Assembly: GCA_036768485.1 (NCBI GenBank)
Contig: JAVLUZ010000340.1
Span: 7,021,802 to 7,085,801 of the forward strand
Reading direction: 5' to 3'
Length of the DNA: 64,000 bases
DNA from: Mermis nigrescens
Lineage: Eukaryota; Nematoda; Enoplea; Mermithida; Mermithidae
Position numbers and translations under genes: made by a program. The notes under the pieces were generated by a model that had not been told where the DNA came from, did not search any database, and worked only from the letters and a program-made list of their open reading frames with translations. Of the stretch, positions 11,313 to 24,482 are shown in pieces; within the stretch, counting starts at the first letter, position 1; every line of letters starts with the position of its first letter.

Positions 11313-12720
11313 CCTACTTTTAATTAGCAAGATTTGGAAATACAATACTAGATTTCATTTACTGTGCGGTTCTTCTAATAATTGAATGGTTTAAACTTTA
11401 CAAAGCTACTAGTTGTAGAAGAAACAAACATTCTGATTAGTAATTCTTATGTTACGTAGAACATCCTGTAAAGAAATATGCTTCCAAAACTTTCTAGAGC
11501 TAAACTTAATTTACATTTTAAACTTTACACAAGAGTGTAAAGAATTTTAGTGGGATTAATAATTTCGATATTGCTCTGATATAACGATCAGCATTTATTA
11601 AGAAATGAAACCTCTATAATGTTCTAAGAACAAATTAACATTAGGTGTTAATCACTTTACACTACTCTTCATGCGCCTCTAGCGGACGGATCACATCTGT
11701 TTCCATATATATTTTACGACTTTAGGGAAAAAATAAGGTACGGTGAGGCTCTAGAATGAAGCTTATTATATAGTGTAAACTTTACACTAGCAACGAGTGT
11801 AAAGAAGATTTTAGTCGGATTTGTAAATTCGATATTACTCGGATATTACGATCAACATTCATGAAAAAATTACGTCTCCATAACGGATTAATGACAAAGA
11901 GACACAGATGTAAACCACTTTACATCATTGTTGAGTGTAAAAAACGCGCCCAGCTGACGTCCCTTATTTAATTCCATGTAAATTTTCAGATTTCGGCAAA
12001 AAAAATTAGGTTTTTGCAAAGCTCTAGAACGAAGATAAACCACTTTACATCACTGTTGAGTGTAAACAAACGAGCCCAGCTGACGTCCCTTATTTGATTC
12101 CATGTAAATTTTCAGATTTCGGCAAAAAATTCAGGTTTTCGCAAAGCTCTAGAACGAAGATTAATTAGCAGTGTAAACTTTACACAACCGCCTAGTGTAA
12201 AGAGGACTTTATTCCGATTTGTAAATCCGGTATTACTCGGATATTATTATCAACATTTATGAAAAAATTGCATGTCTACAATGGTCTGAGGATAAATAAA
12301 CAATGAGTGTTAACTACTTTACATCACTGTTGGATGTAAAAAACGCGCCTACGTGACCTCTCACATTTGATTCTTTGAAAATTTCCAGACTCCAGGAAAA
12401 AATTAGGTTTCTGGAATGCTCAAAAAACGAAGATAAATACATATGTAGTGTAAACTTCATGTAAACACCTAGTGTAAAGAAGATTTTGGTCAGATTCGTA
12501 ATTTTGATATTGTTCCGATATAACGATTAATATTTATGAAAAAAATAAGTCTCCATAATGTTCTATGGGCAAACTAACAATAGGTGTAAACCACTTTACA
12601 ACACTGTAGAGTGTAAACATATGCGCCAGACCGGCATATCAAATTTGGTTCCTGGTCAATTTCTAGACTTGATAATCGTGTCCCTGACTCATAACCGGAG
12701 AAGCAAGCAGAAAAAACAAG
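11313..12720. repeat. Diverged tandem array, about 270-bp unit, rich in GTGTAAA/TTTACAC
   Basis: At least four units begin near 11515, 11772, 12170 and 12446 with variants of a gtgtaaac-tttacac block, then gtgtaaagaagatttt, a cgatatt-ac-cggatat block and catttatgaaaaaa. A shorter tandem duplication of about 122 bp (about 11910-12030 and 12031-12155, starting at accactttacatcactgttg) lies inside the third interval. No coding capacity. It forms the body of the composite repeat whose hairpin is at 10491-11312. Confidence 0.7.
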
Positions 12721-13853
12721 ACAGAAACGCATTTTAAACACCAAATTTTTGACTTTTACACTCGCTAAATAATAATGTATAGACAATTTGCTTTGACATG
12801 CACCCGATATAAAGCACTTTATTTTTATTCTATCGGACTTATCCCGACTTCTGGACGGAGAAAGTGGCGAACAAAAAACGCAACAAAAACGTATTTTCCA
12901 TCATTTAGAACACTGTAAACTTTAAAAATTCCGTACCGAACTCCCCATTGAGTTTAAAGAAATTCGGTTTGGTACAATTTGTAGCTTTTAAATCGTAGTA
13001 CATTCCTGTGTGCCAGAATTCTCTTGCAAAAATTATTTGGTATGATTTATTAATCAAAATTCGGAAAAAAACGTGTTTTTTCGCCCATGTTTTACCACTG
13101 ATTTCGAACTTTACACCCCCATAAATAACTCAATATTGCGTTTGTTTAAATGCGGTTTGCTGCGATGTGTAGCCCCTGAAAGGCACTTTATTACTGCTGT
13201 ATTCAATTTATCCTAACTCGAAAGCGGAAAAATTTGGCAGAAAAATCTTACTTAAAATCAGTTTTTCACACCATCCACTAGAGTGTAAACTTTAAACCCC
13301 GGATCTAACTCACCATAGAGCGTAGAAGACTTTGCTCATATGCAGAATCTAGCCCTTGATCCGCTCTACATTTCTGTCAGAAAACATTTCAAAAAACTCA
13401 TAACCGAAGCTGGTATCAGACATAAGCAGGTTGAAAATTCGACCAAAAAGTGCTTTTTCACCTCCAGATTTTCGCACTCTTTACACTGCCATTCAATAAC
13501 TAATGCGAATTTCAAAAAACAAAAAAGTGCCATCTTTAGAATTCATCTCTCTATTATCCTATGCTGTTCAATTCTTCGAGTAATCAATACTCAGTTGTCC
13601 ACATGCCGCATTATAAATGTCCCAAAATTTGTCCTATGTTATAACGTTACACAAAAACTTTACACCTTCTTTACACAGTCAGTTTTGAGTTTCAAAAAAA
13701 AACAAAAGAACAAAGGCAGCGAATTTTTTTATTATCTTCCTTTTAAAAAAGACCGCACCTTCCAGAAGTGTCCCGTTATAGCTGTAGGGGGGTGCACAGG
13801 TGTTAGGGGTACCCAAGTATATTATAGGTACGCGCTAACACGCTACCTATGAT
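12721..13853. repeat. Distal part of composite repeat copy A
   Basis: Segments here match 20995-21610 (for example the gtaaactttaaaaat block followed by ccccattga and a ttcggttyg block) and, near 13753-13853, match 22617-22720 and the complement of 43421-43560 (block ccgttatagctgt, and an end containing gctacctatga). A 170-codon ORF at 13340-13852 lies wholly in this repeat, is Lys/Phe-rich and unconserved, and I do not regard it as a gene. Confidence 0.6.
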
Positions 13854-16787
13854 ACGAGTTTTTTACGAAATCGGGGGAAAGATCATTGCCACGGTAAGGC
13901 TTTTCTTACGTTATCAGCTCCTATAATAGAAATCACTCCTATTATAGATCGAAAATGTATAAGCACCTACTCATCTATAATATTAATTTCGAGTTGTGTG
14001 TAAGTGTGTGTGTGTCTGTGAGGCAAAAAAGTTTTTACTGGATAATTTTGTGATACTTATTTTTTCACTCAATGGGTATTCTCGGGCGCTAATTACAATT
14101 TTTTGATCAAAATGGCTCGATCGGACTCCTGAAACCCGGAAACTACGGATTTATGTAAAAGGTTTTGGTAGCTCTAGCCGCTTATGCAATTGCCGCAGGG
14201 TAAAATTTTAAAGCCACCCTAGATCAACTTTTTATGCGCTATCGACTGGTGTAAACCACTTTACACTACAGTGTAAACTGATGTGATGCCGTAAGAAAAA
14301 CGTGATTTACAAGTGTATTTTATCAAATATCTCAAATCGCAGCGGATAAATTTTTTTAAAGTTTTCACCAATTATTGGATATCTTATGACTGACCTTACT
14401 GTAGAATTTGAAGAAAATTCACGGATTGGTTTCTGAGATACGGGAGCCCAAAGGTACCCTATGCATAGCGTAAAATTTAGGTTTTTGTCTTTTTGCAGAA
14501 GCACAGATTGACTGTTGCTTCCAAAATTTGGCCCCTGGGGTTTCTGGGACCGCTGATTCCATATTCGCTACTTTAAATATACGATCTGGCATCATAAAAC
14601 ATGTATGAGACGGGCTGAAAGGAAATCACGTACGGGTACTTATAAACATGATTAATCACTGAAAAAGAGCTTGCACCAAGTCAAAATTTTTGACCTTGTA
14701 AACCAGCGCGCGTGAAATTTAATGCGAAGCAATCGAAAGCAGCAAACATGCGGCTTTCGAAAGAAAGCAGCAAACATGCGGCTTTCGAAAATACAAATCC
14801 AAATGTTTTTGCTTCTAGCGGCTAATTTAATATGCACCTTTTTGCATTTGTTTGCAATGAGGGCAAAGTTGAACATTGTACGCAGTTTTGCCGTTGAGTT
14901 GCCTCATAAACGGAAGAACGAGGCAAAAGAAGACAGAGCAAAATGGAATGAGTCGTTGCTTAATGGAAAGCACTCACAAAATGCACATAAAATAATAATT
15001 GAATTATATATGTAGGTAGGTACTATAAAACTTGATCCTTCTATGTACAATTCGCAAATGACCATAAACAATATGTACTGTAATTTTTATTCAATCGAGC
15101 AGTAAATGTGAATTTAGCTATCTAAATACCTAGATGCAAAGAAGACAGCTGTTCAAGAATAATACATAAAATATTAACTTTACTTAATACCTTTAAATCA
15201 ATAATCAATCAATAAGAATATTAAAATTAATGTGACAATTTACACTTAAATTATTTACATAGATCTTCTAGATCGATAGTTTTGTTCTAGACAGTTTGTG
15301 GTTTCTATTCAAAGGCTTCCCAAAGATACCTACATTATTTAATTTATCTGAATGTTATGGCGGTTACGAAAAGTTTAAGAATTAATCGTTAAGATAATTA
15401 TAAGCTTACAGTACAACTAATTCTTCAGACATTTTCGCGTATTTTGTCACTGCAAATGTCATTGCATAGTAACGCATCATATTTTTATTACGAATCCTTT
15501 TAGCTTTTGATCCTTTTATCGAATTATCGACAACAAAATACACAAATATTGATCAAATAAGTGAATTAGTAATTCGTGCAGGATATTTTTCTGGCATTTG
15601 TCAGTCTGTGCATTTGTGAGCAAGTTTTAAGATCGGGATCTTGATAATCACTATTTTCTATTTTTCGAGTTTCAAATCAAACGTCTATTTGGAATCTTCT
15701 CAGATCTTCTTCGGCCTCACTGGTAATGGATGCGAATCTAATGAATATATACAAGCATAGTTTAAGTTCTTTCAGCCAAGGAATCTATTTTGAAAGCAAA
15801 AAAACAATCTGGACGGGAAAATGCTTCAAAAACTTGGAGAATTCAGTAAAAAAATTCAAAATAAAGTTCACAATTTTGCATTTTGAAAAATCAAGCGAAG
15901 GCTTCGTGTCACAGACAAAAATATAAAAACCGCTCGCCGATCCATTGCACTCATTCAATTTTTTATACTAATTACTGGTTAAGATATTATTTGTTTACAA
16001 ACACTCTAGCAGATGGGGCAGCGAAGCGCCCCATTTGCTAGTGTTTTATTAAAAATAACTGGTAGGTAATCTTACTCTAGAAAAAATGGAAAATTTATTC
16101 CTCATGATCCTTAATGCAGAAAGGAATGTGAGCGATGCAACAGTTACAAATACAGCAGATACATAGGTACGAAGAGCCAGCTAGGTCCGATTGAGCAGAT
16201 TTCCATAGGACCTTACATCCATAAGCTTTTCCTGCTTCTCTCTCATCAAATGCATTTGGGAACATAGCGCAGGAATCAATAAACCAATAAAAAGTAAGAC
16301 AAGAAAAAAACTGAAAACCGCATCTATCGTTTAGCAAATTTAATAGGAGTACCACCTCTACGTATGTAGCATTATCGTGTGTAGGTAGGTACATACATAC
16401 ATATGTATGTACACGAGATGGATATGCTTACTTCACAACAGCTGCATCATGTTTTACGTAGCAGCTTTGAAACGCGCTACCTACGCGCAGTTGCGGAGAA
16501 TGTAATAAGCTTGTACGCCTGTAAATTATTTATTATAAGTACAGTGAGTGTGTACCTACCTGCGTTTTTTAATTTCTCAATTTTAATTTTACTGCAGAAT
16601 GCATGATTTTTTGAATTTATTATCGACTTTTATAATTTAACATTACAAAACCTTGAGAATTTTTAAATGTAAATTGCCTACAAAACTAGTAGGCACTTTT
16701 CTACCATACCTATAGTCTATTTCACAAAACCTTGAGCATAGAGATCAATTTTCAGCGCTTAATCAAGTAGCTAAAAAAGTCATTTTT
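13854..16787. other. Anonymous AT-rich DNA
   Basis: No recognisable gene. Small structures only: a 25-bp unit repeated exactly at 14736-14760 and 14764-14788, each copy able to fold on itself (tcgaaagc/gctttcga); a GTGTAAA pair at 14250-14278; a hairpin tggggc-agcgaa-gcgcccca at 16015-16033; and a TAGG/TACA-rich patch with catacatacatatgtatgta at 16381-16412. ORFs of 60-99 codons here lack any sign of selection that I can see. Confidence 0.5.
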
Positions 16788-17846
16788 GGGGCCGTTTTCT
16801 GAATGAAGGGGCTAAATTTTAGGGGCTCACTCTAGTCCGAGGGCCAGCTAGCCTCGGGGCTGAGGTACCTCCGGGGGTAACTTAGCACCATGTTTTTTGA
16901 ATGAAAGTTAGGCATGGGGCTAGCTAGCACTAGGGCTAGAAAAGTTAACCCCCGGTCTTACTTTTTATTCGATTAAAAACCAACCTACTCGTGCGTACAT
17001 AAAGAAACAAGGTTATTAAAACGCATAGGTTTTTTTCTCACTGAACTGCTCCGACGCATCACCATTTTTTTTCTTGTACGGAGCCTCAAGAGATTCGAAC
17101 ACAGAACATTATCTATCATTTTTTTAAAAATATTCTACGTCTTTTCTGAAGTAATTCTCGATATGGTTTCCTTATAAGCCTTAAAAAATTCGGCAACAGA
17201 AAAAATGAACTTCCGGTCCAATAGAAATTCAGTGTGACGGAGATGGTAAGTTTGATTAATTTTCGAAAAATACCATACAGTAAGCAAGATAACCCTACCA
17301 GGACCTGACTCTTGGGGCTAACTTCTAATATTTAGCCTAAAAATGACCCCCTCGTCGAAAAACATGGGCCAAAACTCAACAGACATTTAGCCTTGGGGCT
17401 ACAACAAGGGCTAACTTTTGACACTTATTCCCGAGCTAGCTAGCCCCCTCATGGGGCCAAAATAATTAGCTCTATATCTCGTGACCATACGTGGGGAGCA
17501 CCCTAATTCGGTGGGAGGGGGGTCAGGATGGGGTAAATCGCCAAAAATGTTGCTAAAAATAGAATTCTGGGGGTCTACAGTAACTTCTGGGAGGGGTACT
17601 AACCCCCACCCCCAAACCCCCATGCCCATGTGTGTTCGTGACTTACAGTCTTTTTCACACAACTTCGGTCATAAATTTTAAAATCATCTCCGACAATAAG
17701 CTGACAGATTGCGACTATAGCATTGATCCGATATATAATTATCGTAACCCTCGGCTTAATGTCGTTGGAAATTCTTAGAATTTATGCACGAAGTTATTTG
17801 AAACTCCCGGGGCTAAATTAGTTCCCTCATTCAGAAACCGGCTCCT
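16788..17846. mobile_element. GGGGCTA-rich inverted-repeat element
   Basis: The left end (ggggccgttttctgaatga, from 16788) matches the complement of the right end (tcattcagaaaccggctcc, to 17846) over about 35 bp with few mismatches. The subterminal zones are full of ggggcta/tagcccc motifs in both orientations. No transposase. I could not identify a target duplication, so the superfamily is unknown. Confidence 0.6.
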
Positions 17847-18354
17847 GATGGATATTGCATAATAAAACTTCATATGCTTATCATGCACAGAATCCTGCTT
17901 ATAACTTCGAAAGCGCCTTTATAATCGATTTCCTACGATTAAAATGAAAAAACAACGAACGCATGCATGTCGACGGATTCGTGAAACTGACCAAAGTCAA
18001 TTTTATTTAACTTTACGGTTTCTGAGGAAATTAATCCGCATGCATTAAAAAGTGGTTTAAAGGTCTGATTGTAAGTGCGGTGCACGTGCTTACTCATTGA
18101 GCTCAGGCGCTGCTATTCTTCGTATCTTTTCCGTCAGCTCGTTTTCGCTGTTTGGATGGGCTACTCGTATAGCTTTCTCGACTGCTCGTTTTCGCAGTTT
18201 TGATGGGCTTTTTATAGCTTTCGCCTTTCGCTTTAATCCGTCGAGACTGACCAGTAGCGGGTCCCAGTTTTTGACTTCTCAATTACATGATGCGGTAATA
18301 CGTACAGGATAGTAATACGAACAGTCTTTATAAGTACCTATAGGTAGTATCGGA
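17847..18354. other. Anonymous sequence
   Basis: AT-rich with no recognised gene or repeat, apart from two imperfect repeats of a block around gctcgttttcgc and gatgggct at 18139-18160 and 18185-18212. Confidence 0.4.
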
Positions 18355-18500
18355 GCGGATTTAAGGGGAAGAGGGAGTGGCCCCTCCCCCTCGGCCCAAA
18401 ATAGTTGGCGAGGTAGGATAGATATAAAATTTGCAATGATTTTGGGCCGTCAGTGATCACAGCTCAAATTTTTCCGGCGCTTTGCGCCGGAAAAACCTGT
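18355..18500. repeat. Solo end of the CAGTGGCGG-type hAT MITE
   Basis: The segment (gagcggatttaagg, a C-rich run, ttggcgag, a ttgcaatgatttt block, and the hairpin ccggcgctttgcgccgg at 18474-18490) is homologous to the left end of the complete element at 53218 and to the complement of the right end of the element at 32075-33200. No second end is found nearby, so it is a truncated copy. Confidence 0.6.
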
Positions 18501-18658
18501 TTATGACATTTGCACGGCAACCCACATAACTATTCCATATTTTGATTTCCTACGGACAAATCAATTTTTAGTCGAAGACATGAAAGTTTGCCAAAATATG
18601 AAAAAACGTTGTACCAAGTACTCTAAAAAATTTTACATTTTAACATTTTCACGGTTCA

Positions 18659-19203
18659 CGAGCCATAGGAATGTACTAAGCAGTTAGACTTCCCCTAAAC
18701 AACGCAAAAATCGAAGTATATTCTGCGGCCTATAGCGTTTCCGCAGATTTTCCGTAGTAATTTCAACTATAATGGCGAGTATTTTGATTACTTTATTTTG
18801 AAAAATTTGAAGAAATACTTTTTTATGGTTTTTCAAGAAAACTATTGAGTTGGCCATGTAGGTGTAAAGTTTACACTATTACCTTTTACTCCAGAGCATT
18901 GTGGAAGGTCAAGATTTCATTAAATAAATAATACATTGATTATTTAATAGTCATGAAAGCGTCTTCAATGCTCTTTTGCGAAACACTCAAATACGCTTTG
19001 TGACTACACCCTCATTTTTCACAGGCCGCAGAATATACATCGATTTTTGCGTTGTTTAGGGGAAGTATAACTGTTTAGCACATTCCGATGGCTTCTGCGC
19101 ATATAGGGAAATTTTCCCTAGTCCCCTCCTTTTACATCCTTAGCAATGAAGAAATTCAAGTATATTTACTTTTTGTTCCATCGGAGCATTTTTCTTTGCT
19201 AGT
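18659..19203. mobile_element. Hairpin unit of the composite repeat, copy B
   Basis: Arms 18659-18735 and 19020-19100 pair (cttcccctaaacaacgcaaa with its complement, and gcagaatatac blocks). The outer right part runs to ttctttgctag at 19203; the outer left part is missing. Same family as 10491-11312 and 44026-44600. Confidence 0.6.
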
Positions 19204-22200
19204 TCCTTCTTTTATTTAATAATTCAGGCCATATATCCATAAATGGGCAGCGCCAAAATTCTGGGGTTGCAAGTAGCTGAAGGAATTTCTTTTTTCGTCT
19301 CGAACCCTTTACACTAAAATGATCACAGATCAAGAAATATTGCGTTAAAAGAGAAAAAAATTTTACGTTTTGAGATATTTTAGCCCTCTGCATTATAAAA
19401 CCAATTGGACTGCGCAGAAACCAAAATTGAGCTAGATAAGCTTTAGGACACGCAAACAGTAAAAAACTGTATACTTTACACTTTTGTGCAACAACCATTG
19501 AGTGTAAAGAAATTTCAAGGTCAGATTCGTAATCTACAACTCAGGGGCAACATTAAAAAAATTGGTCCTCCGCAAATTGTTTGATACCCAATGCTCTGGG
19601 CGGAAAAGTGCTTCTCAGTGTAAACTTTACACTTGTGCATATAACGCAATTTGGGTGTATAGAAACAAAATAAACCAGGATCTGTAACACTGAGGTCAGG
19701 GCACATTTTAAGCATAATTAGCATGTTCCCCCTACTTAGCGGAGTAGCTAAAGGAATTTCGTTTTTCGTCTCGAACCTTTTGCACTAAAACGATCAGAGA
19801 TCAAGGAATATTGCGTTAAAAGAGAAAAAATTTTTTAGATATTGTAATTCTTTACGTTATAACACCAATTGGACTGCACAGAAACCAAAATTGAGTTAGA
19901 TAAGCTTTAGGATACGCTAACAGTACAAAACCCGTATACTTTACACTTTTGTGCAACAACCATCGAGTGTGAAGAAATTTTAAGGTCAGATTCGTAATCT
20001 ACAACTGAGGGGCAACATTTAAAAAATTGGCCTTCCACAAATTGTTTGATATCCAATGCTCTGGGCGAAAAAATGCATCTCGGTGTAAACTTCACACTTG
20101 TTCTAATACCGCAATATTGGGTGTATAAAAACAAAATAAACTAGGATTTGTAACGCTAAGGTCAGGGCACATTTTAAGCAACAATTAGCATGTCCCGCCT
20201 ACTTAGCGGAGTAGTTGGAGAAATTTTGGTTTTCGTCTCGGACCCTTTACACTAAAACGATCACAGACCAAGAAATATTGGGTTAAAAGAGAAAAAATAG
20301 GTACAGTAGCATGCCCGTAACGATTGTGTGCACTAATCAATCGGCCCTTGCTTTGCTTGCTTTAATGCTCATAACAAAATAAAACAACTTCAAATACAAT
20401 ACCACTTAGTTTTCTATCAATCAGGATACGAAGCTAGTCAGCGTTGCTACTTGCCAGCAATTTAAAAAAAAGTAAACATTAGAGATTTCGTTTATACATT
20501 CCTATCTGAAACTTTGCAAATTATTTAAAACGACACTTTTTAGAGGCCGCATAATATACTTCGATTTTTTGCTTTGCTTAGAGAAAGTATGATTTTTAGC
20601 AGATTTTGCGACTTTAGGTAGATTTTTCCTAGTCCCGTCCTTTTATATCCTTAATAATCCACATTCCAAGTATATTCATCTTTTTTGTTCCATCGGAGCA
20701 TTTTTCTTTGCTAGTACCCTACTTTTAATTCGCATGATTTGAGTTCAGTCAGTAAACACATACAGTAACATGCCACGATAATGACAGCAGTCCAAGAACG
20801 CGGAAAACAATATTGTTCTTAACAGAAATTAATTGCCTCTAAATTTAAAAATGTTGTTTTAAAAAAGAGACTCCCTAGATTGTATAACCGTCTACCTTTT
20901 GAAATCAATCAGACTGCATAGAATTTAAAACTGAGTTAGATATGCTCTTGATTGTCGGAAGTATAAAGTTTACTATTTTTTATTAGCTGTCCACCACATT
21001 GTAAACTTTAAAAATCTGAACCTAACGCCCCATTGAATGTAAATAAATTCGGTTCGTGCCAGTTTGTTGCCCTTTGATTGTAGTACGTTTGTATGTGCCA
21101 AACTTATGTTCCGCAAAATATTTGATATGATAACCTATCAAAATACGAAAAAACCTGTTTTTTTCGCCCACTTTACATCTCAGATTTCGAACTTTACACC
21201 CCATAAACAACTCAATATTACGTTTTTCGAACGCTGCTTGCTTCGACGTGTAGCCATTAAAGGTTACTTTATTTCTATTTTATTCAATTCATCCCAATTC
21301 ATAACCGAAAAAGTTTGCAAAGAAATCTTGGACAAAATCTGTTTTTTACTCATCCACTAGAGTGTAAAGATTGAAAACCCTGGTACTAACTGTGTATTGA
21401 TTGTAGAAAAGTTTGCTGGTAAGCACAAGATAGCCCTTGATCCGTAATACATATCTGTCAGAAATTTCCTAAAACTCATAACCGGATTTGTTGGCAGACA
21501 TAAACAAGTCGAAAACTCGGCCAAAATGTGTCTTTTCACCCCCAGATTTTCGCACTCTTCACACTCCCATTCGAGAACTGAGGCGAAATTTAAAAACAAA
21601 AAAGTGCTATTTGCAGAACCTAAATAGATGAATAAGTCAAATGAAGTGCATGTCAGCATTCAGAAGATTCGAACCATCATTCTTTTCTTAAGACCGCATC
21701 CGAGAACGGAGTTGTCAACCACTGCGCCAACTCGATATATCGGAAGATTTCAGCTTGATTATACTATTTTGAAAAATATTGATCATTCTACTGAAGTTTA
21801 AGAATAGTGCATATGTGATGATAAAAATAATTATTTATTAAAGACGAGTCAAAAACCTCTGAAATAAGAAAAATCTGATCAAACAATATGCAATACGGAG
21901 TTATCTATCGGCATTAGAAAATAGATGTAGGTATAATTCAAAGTTTACCTCTTCATACCTCAACAAACACTGGCTGTTGAAAAAGTTTAAAGGTCAGATT
22001 CGTTATTCTGACCTTACGGATAACAGTTTTAGAAAAATTAATCTACGACGCTCCGGGCGCAAAAACGTTTCTCGGTGTAAACTTTACACTTGTGCTAATA
22101 CCGCAATATTGGGTGTATAGAAACAAAATAAGCTGGGATCTGTAACGCAAAGGTTAGGGCACCTTTTAAGCATAATTAGCATGTTCCGCCTAATTAGCGG

Positions 22201-22722
22201 AGTAGTTGAAGAAATATCGTTTTCCATCTCGAACCCTTTACACTAAAACAATCACAGATAAAGAAATATTGCAGTTTAAGATAAAAAATTCGGTTCTGAG
22301 ATTTTGCAACCCTCTACATTATAAAACTGATTGGACTGCACAGAAACCAAAATTGAGTTAGATAAGCTAAAAGACACACAAAGAGTGAAAGACACGTATA
22401 CTTTACACTTTTGTGCAACAACCATCGAGCGTAAAGAAATTTTAAAGGTCAGATTCGTAATCTACAGCTCGGAGGCAACATTTTAAAAAAAATTGGCCCT
22501 TCGTAAATTATTTGATTTTTTGCTTTACACTTTACACGCTCATTGCTAACTCGATATTGAGTGTAAACAAAAAAAAGACCGACATCGAATCTTTTAATTA
22601 TCCATCGATAAAAAACCGCACCTCCCAGATGTGTGCCGTTATAGCTGTGAAGGGGGAAACAAATTTCGCTTTCGCTGTGATGAACATATAAGTAAAAGGA
22701 GGCCAAGTATATTATAGCTTCC
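19204..22722. repeat. Composite TTTACAC repeat, copy B body
   Basis: Three related units (19204-19735, 19736-20290, 22015-22500) share blocks such as ccctttacactaaaa, gatcacagat-aagaaatattg, actttacacttttgtgcaac and gtcagattcgtaatctacaa; each also lies, inverted, in 43560-43990. Another arm of the hairpin is at 20540-20720, and 20995-21610 matches copy A at 12905-13530. The end near 22617-22720 matches the copy A end. Numerous 60-100-codon ORFs are by-products. About 3.5 kb with no transposase. Confidence 0.6.
21666..21735 (-). pseudogene. tRNA-like promoter remnant (SINE head or tRNA pseudogene)
   Basis: On the minus strand an A-box (TGGCGCAGTGG, complement of 21719-21729) is followed about 45 bp later by a perfect B-box (GGTTCGAATC, complement of 21666-21675), the spacing of a pol III internal promoter. 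The intervening sequence does not form a proper D or anticodon arm, so it is not a functional tRNA. A tRNA-derived SINE head is the best guess. Confidence 0.4.
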
Positions 22723-23166
22723 AAGCTCCTATTTAGGCATCAGTTAGTTTCTTTAAAATAATATATTACTGTGTTTAATTTAAGAAAACGGTCTAGGTAG
22801 GACGACGTTTTTTGTCGCTGGCGTTTTGTCGCCAGCAACTTATAAATTATTGTAATTAAATCAATTTTGAAGCAATTTTAAAAAGAAATTATATATTCAG
22901 AAAGCAGGTTCTACAAGCTACAAAATGGCATTTTGTTCTTTTTGATCCGATGAGTATTTATTTTGGTTAGACTGAAAATTTGAAGAAAATCCAGTGTATT
23001 TTCAGATGCATTTAATTATCTAATTAAATTCAAAGATATTCTAAAAGTAATTTATACCATCACGTAGAGAATTAAATGAGCTTTGAGAATCTGTATTATA
23101 CTTCAATAATAAATGAAATGTAAATAATTAATAATATTACAAAGAGTATGGCGTCAAAACGGTGGC
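22723..23166. other. Anonymous AT-rich sequence
   Basis: Nothing recognised apart from a small inverted pair around gtcgctggcgttttgtcgcc at 22825-22844. Confidence 0.4.
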
Positions 23167-23542
23167 GCCAAAACCAGGGATGGAAAAAACCCAGATTTTA
23201 AAATTTCGAATTTTGGGTTCGGTTTTTGTGGGATTATTGTGGGTTTTTTGGGGTTTTTTGGGTTTTTTAAGGGGTGTTTTATGGGTTTTTCTTATAAAAA
23301 TTCTAGCTCGAGCTATAGATAGTAGCTGAGAATACTTCAACAGCTTCAAGACACAAAACAAAACAAGTAAACAACAACTTTATTCAGCTAATACACAAAA
23401 TTCAAGAACAAAAGTGGTCATTCACAAGCACAATCCATGCCACAGCATCTGTCTCTTTTTTTTTCGAAAACCACATCAAAGGTACATCGACCGGTCAATC
23501 GCTGCAATTATATATTATATATATTTGTAAATTACATCCGCT

Positions 23543-24022
23543 ATGGGCAAACCTAGTCAGTCAAAGAAGCCCATTGATCGTCAATCAAAATCTCCATCGC
23601 ATTCAGGAAATCTAACGCTTCAAAATTCTCCTATTAAAAATGACGCCTACCCATGCATAATCTGTTCGCTATTAGTTACTGAGAGTCATATTTCGGCCAT
23701 TCAGTGCGATATTTGCCACAAATGGGCTCATGCCGAATGCCTAAATTTACCACCAGCACTCGTCTCTTATTTTAATAGCAAACAATACGTGGATGCTTCA
23801 TTCTCATTCCCATTCGTTTGCAGCTGTTGCAAACCTGTATTTGAAAATATTGCCTCCTTACCAACCAAATTTTCCATATTAGAATCTCGAATAAATTTAT
23901 TGGAAGAACGCTACGAATCAAAGGCAAATGCATCCCATACGTCCGACATCGGTTTGTTAATCAAGGACTGTTTGGAGCCGAGAATCCAAGAAGTCAAATG
24001 CAGTATTATTCGGTTTACCTGA
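23543..24022 (+). CDS. LINE ORF1-like protein with PHD-type zinc finger (CR1-like element, copy 1)
   Basis: 160 codons. A basic Ser/Lys-rich N-terminus precedes a Cys/His cluster spaced like a PHD finger: C38-x2-C41, C55-x2-C58, H63-x2-C66, then CSCC near 93-96. A short coiled-coil-like helix (about 105-130) follows. ORF1 products with such fingers occur in CR1-related LINEs and probably bind the element RNA. The frame breaks at about 24015 and coding-like sequence continues in another frame from 24036, so the copy is damaged. The second copy preserves pieces of the same protein near 31225-31725. Confidence 0.6.
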   Translation: MGKPSQSKKPIDRQSKSPSHSGNLTLQNSPIKNDAYPCIICSLLVTESHISAIQCDICHKWAHAECLNLPPALVSYFNSKQYVDASFSFPFVCSCCKPVFENIASLPTKFSILESRINLLEERYESKANASHTSDIGLLIKDCLEPRIQEVKCSIIRFT

Positions 24023-24035
24023 TTCAGATGACGAT

Positions 24036-24425
24036 TTGAAGTCTGTAAAGTCTTTGGTTGATGAATTCAGCAATGAATCCGACTTGTCATCTGTTGATAT
24101 TACGCAAGTTTTCCGTGATGGTCCCAAACATCAGGGCAAACCTCAATTCCTGAAGGTTTGCCTCACGTCACCACGTGCTCAACGCTCGTTTTATCGGACT
24201 AGTCAACAAAGTGATTCGCCCGTCAAATCCATCTAATGGTCGGTCCAAATTGCGCGCTCGGCCAGACCTTTCGTGACATGCAGCGCGAAGCGACAGCGCG
24301 AGCTGTTTGTTGAATTGAACGACCGACGTAAACTCGAGCGAAACGGATCTTTTCATAGACTTTGCTGCCGATTGTGTCAAAAAGAAGCTGACTTACGCGT
24401 CATGCGCCCGTTCCAATTTTCCTAA
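24036..24425 (+). pseudogene. LINE ORF1 C-terminal remnant, copy 1
   Basis: After a frameshift, the sequence reads an RNA-binding-like block (DITQVFRDGPKHQ, then KVCLTSPRAQRSF) and, after another shift, a basic Arg-rich block (RPDLSFRDMQREATARAV). Both blocks recur in the second LINE copy (DIAHVFWDGPHVS near 31690, and 33780-33850), which supports real coding ancestry. At least two frameshifts make it non-functional. Confidence 0.5.
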
Positions 24426-24482
24426 ACTGTCCTATCCTCAATCTTTCGCCGCGTTGATTCCGGTTCTGTATAGGATAAGTCG

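Noticed and set aside
13340..13852. 170-codon ORF
   Set aside because: Lies inside composite repeat copy A and is not preserved in the matching part of copy B.
14722..15015. 97-codon ORF with a hydrophobic stretch
   Set aside because: Its start is made of a small tandem duplication and there is no other support for coding.
17085..17115. Second B-box-like sequence (complement of gattcgaac)
   Set aside because: No A-box at a suitable distance on the minus strand.
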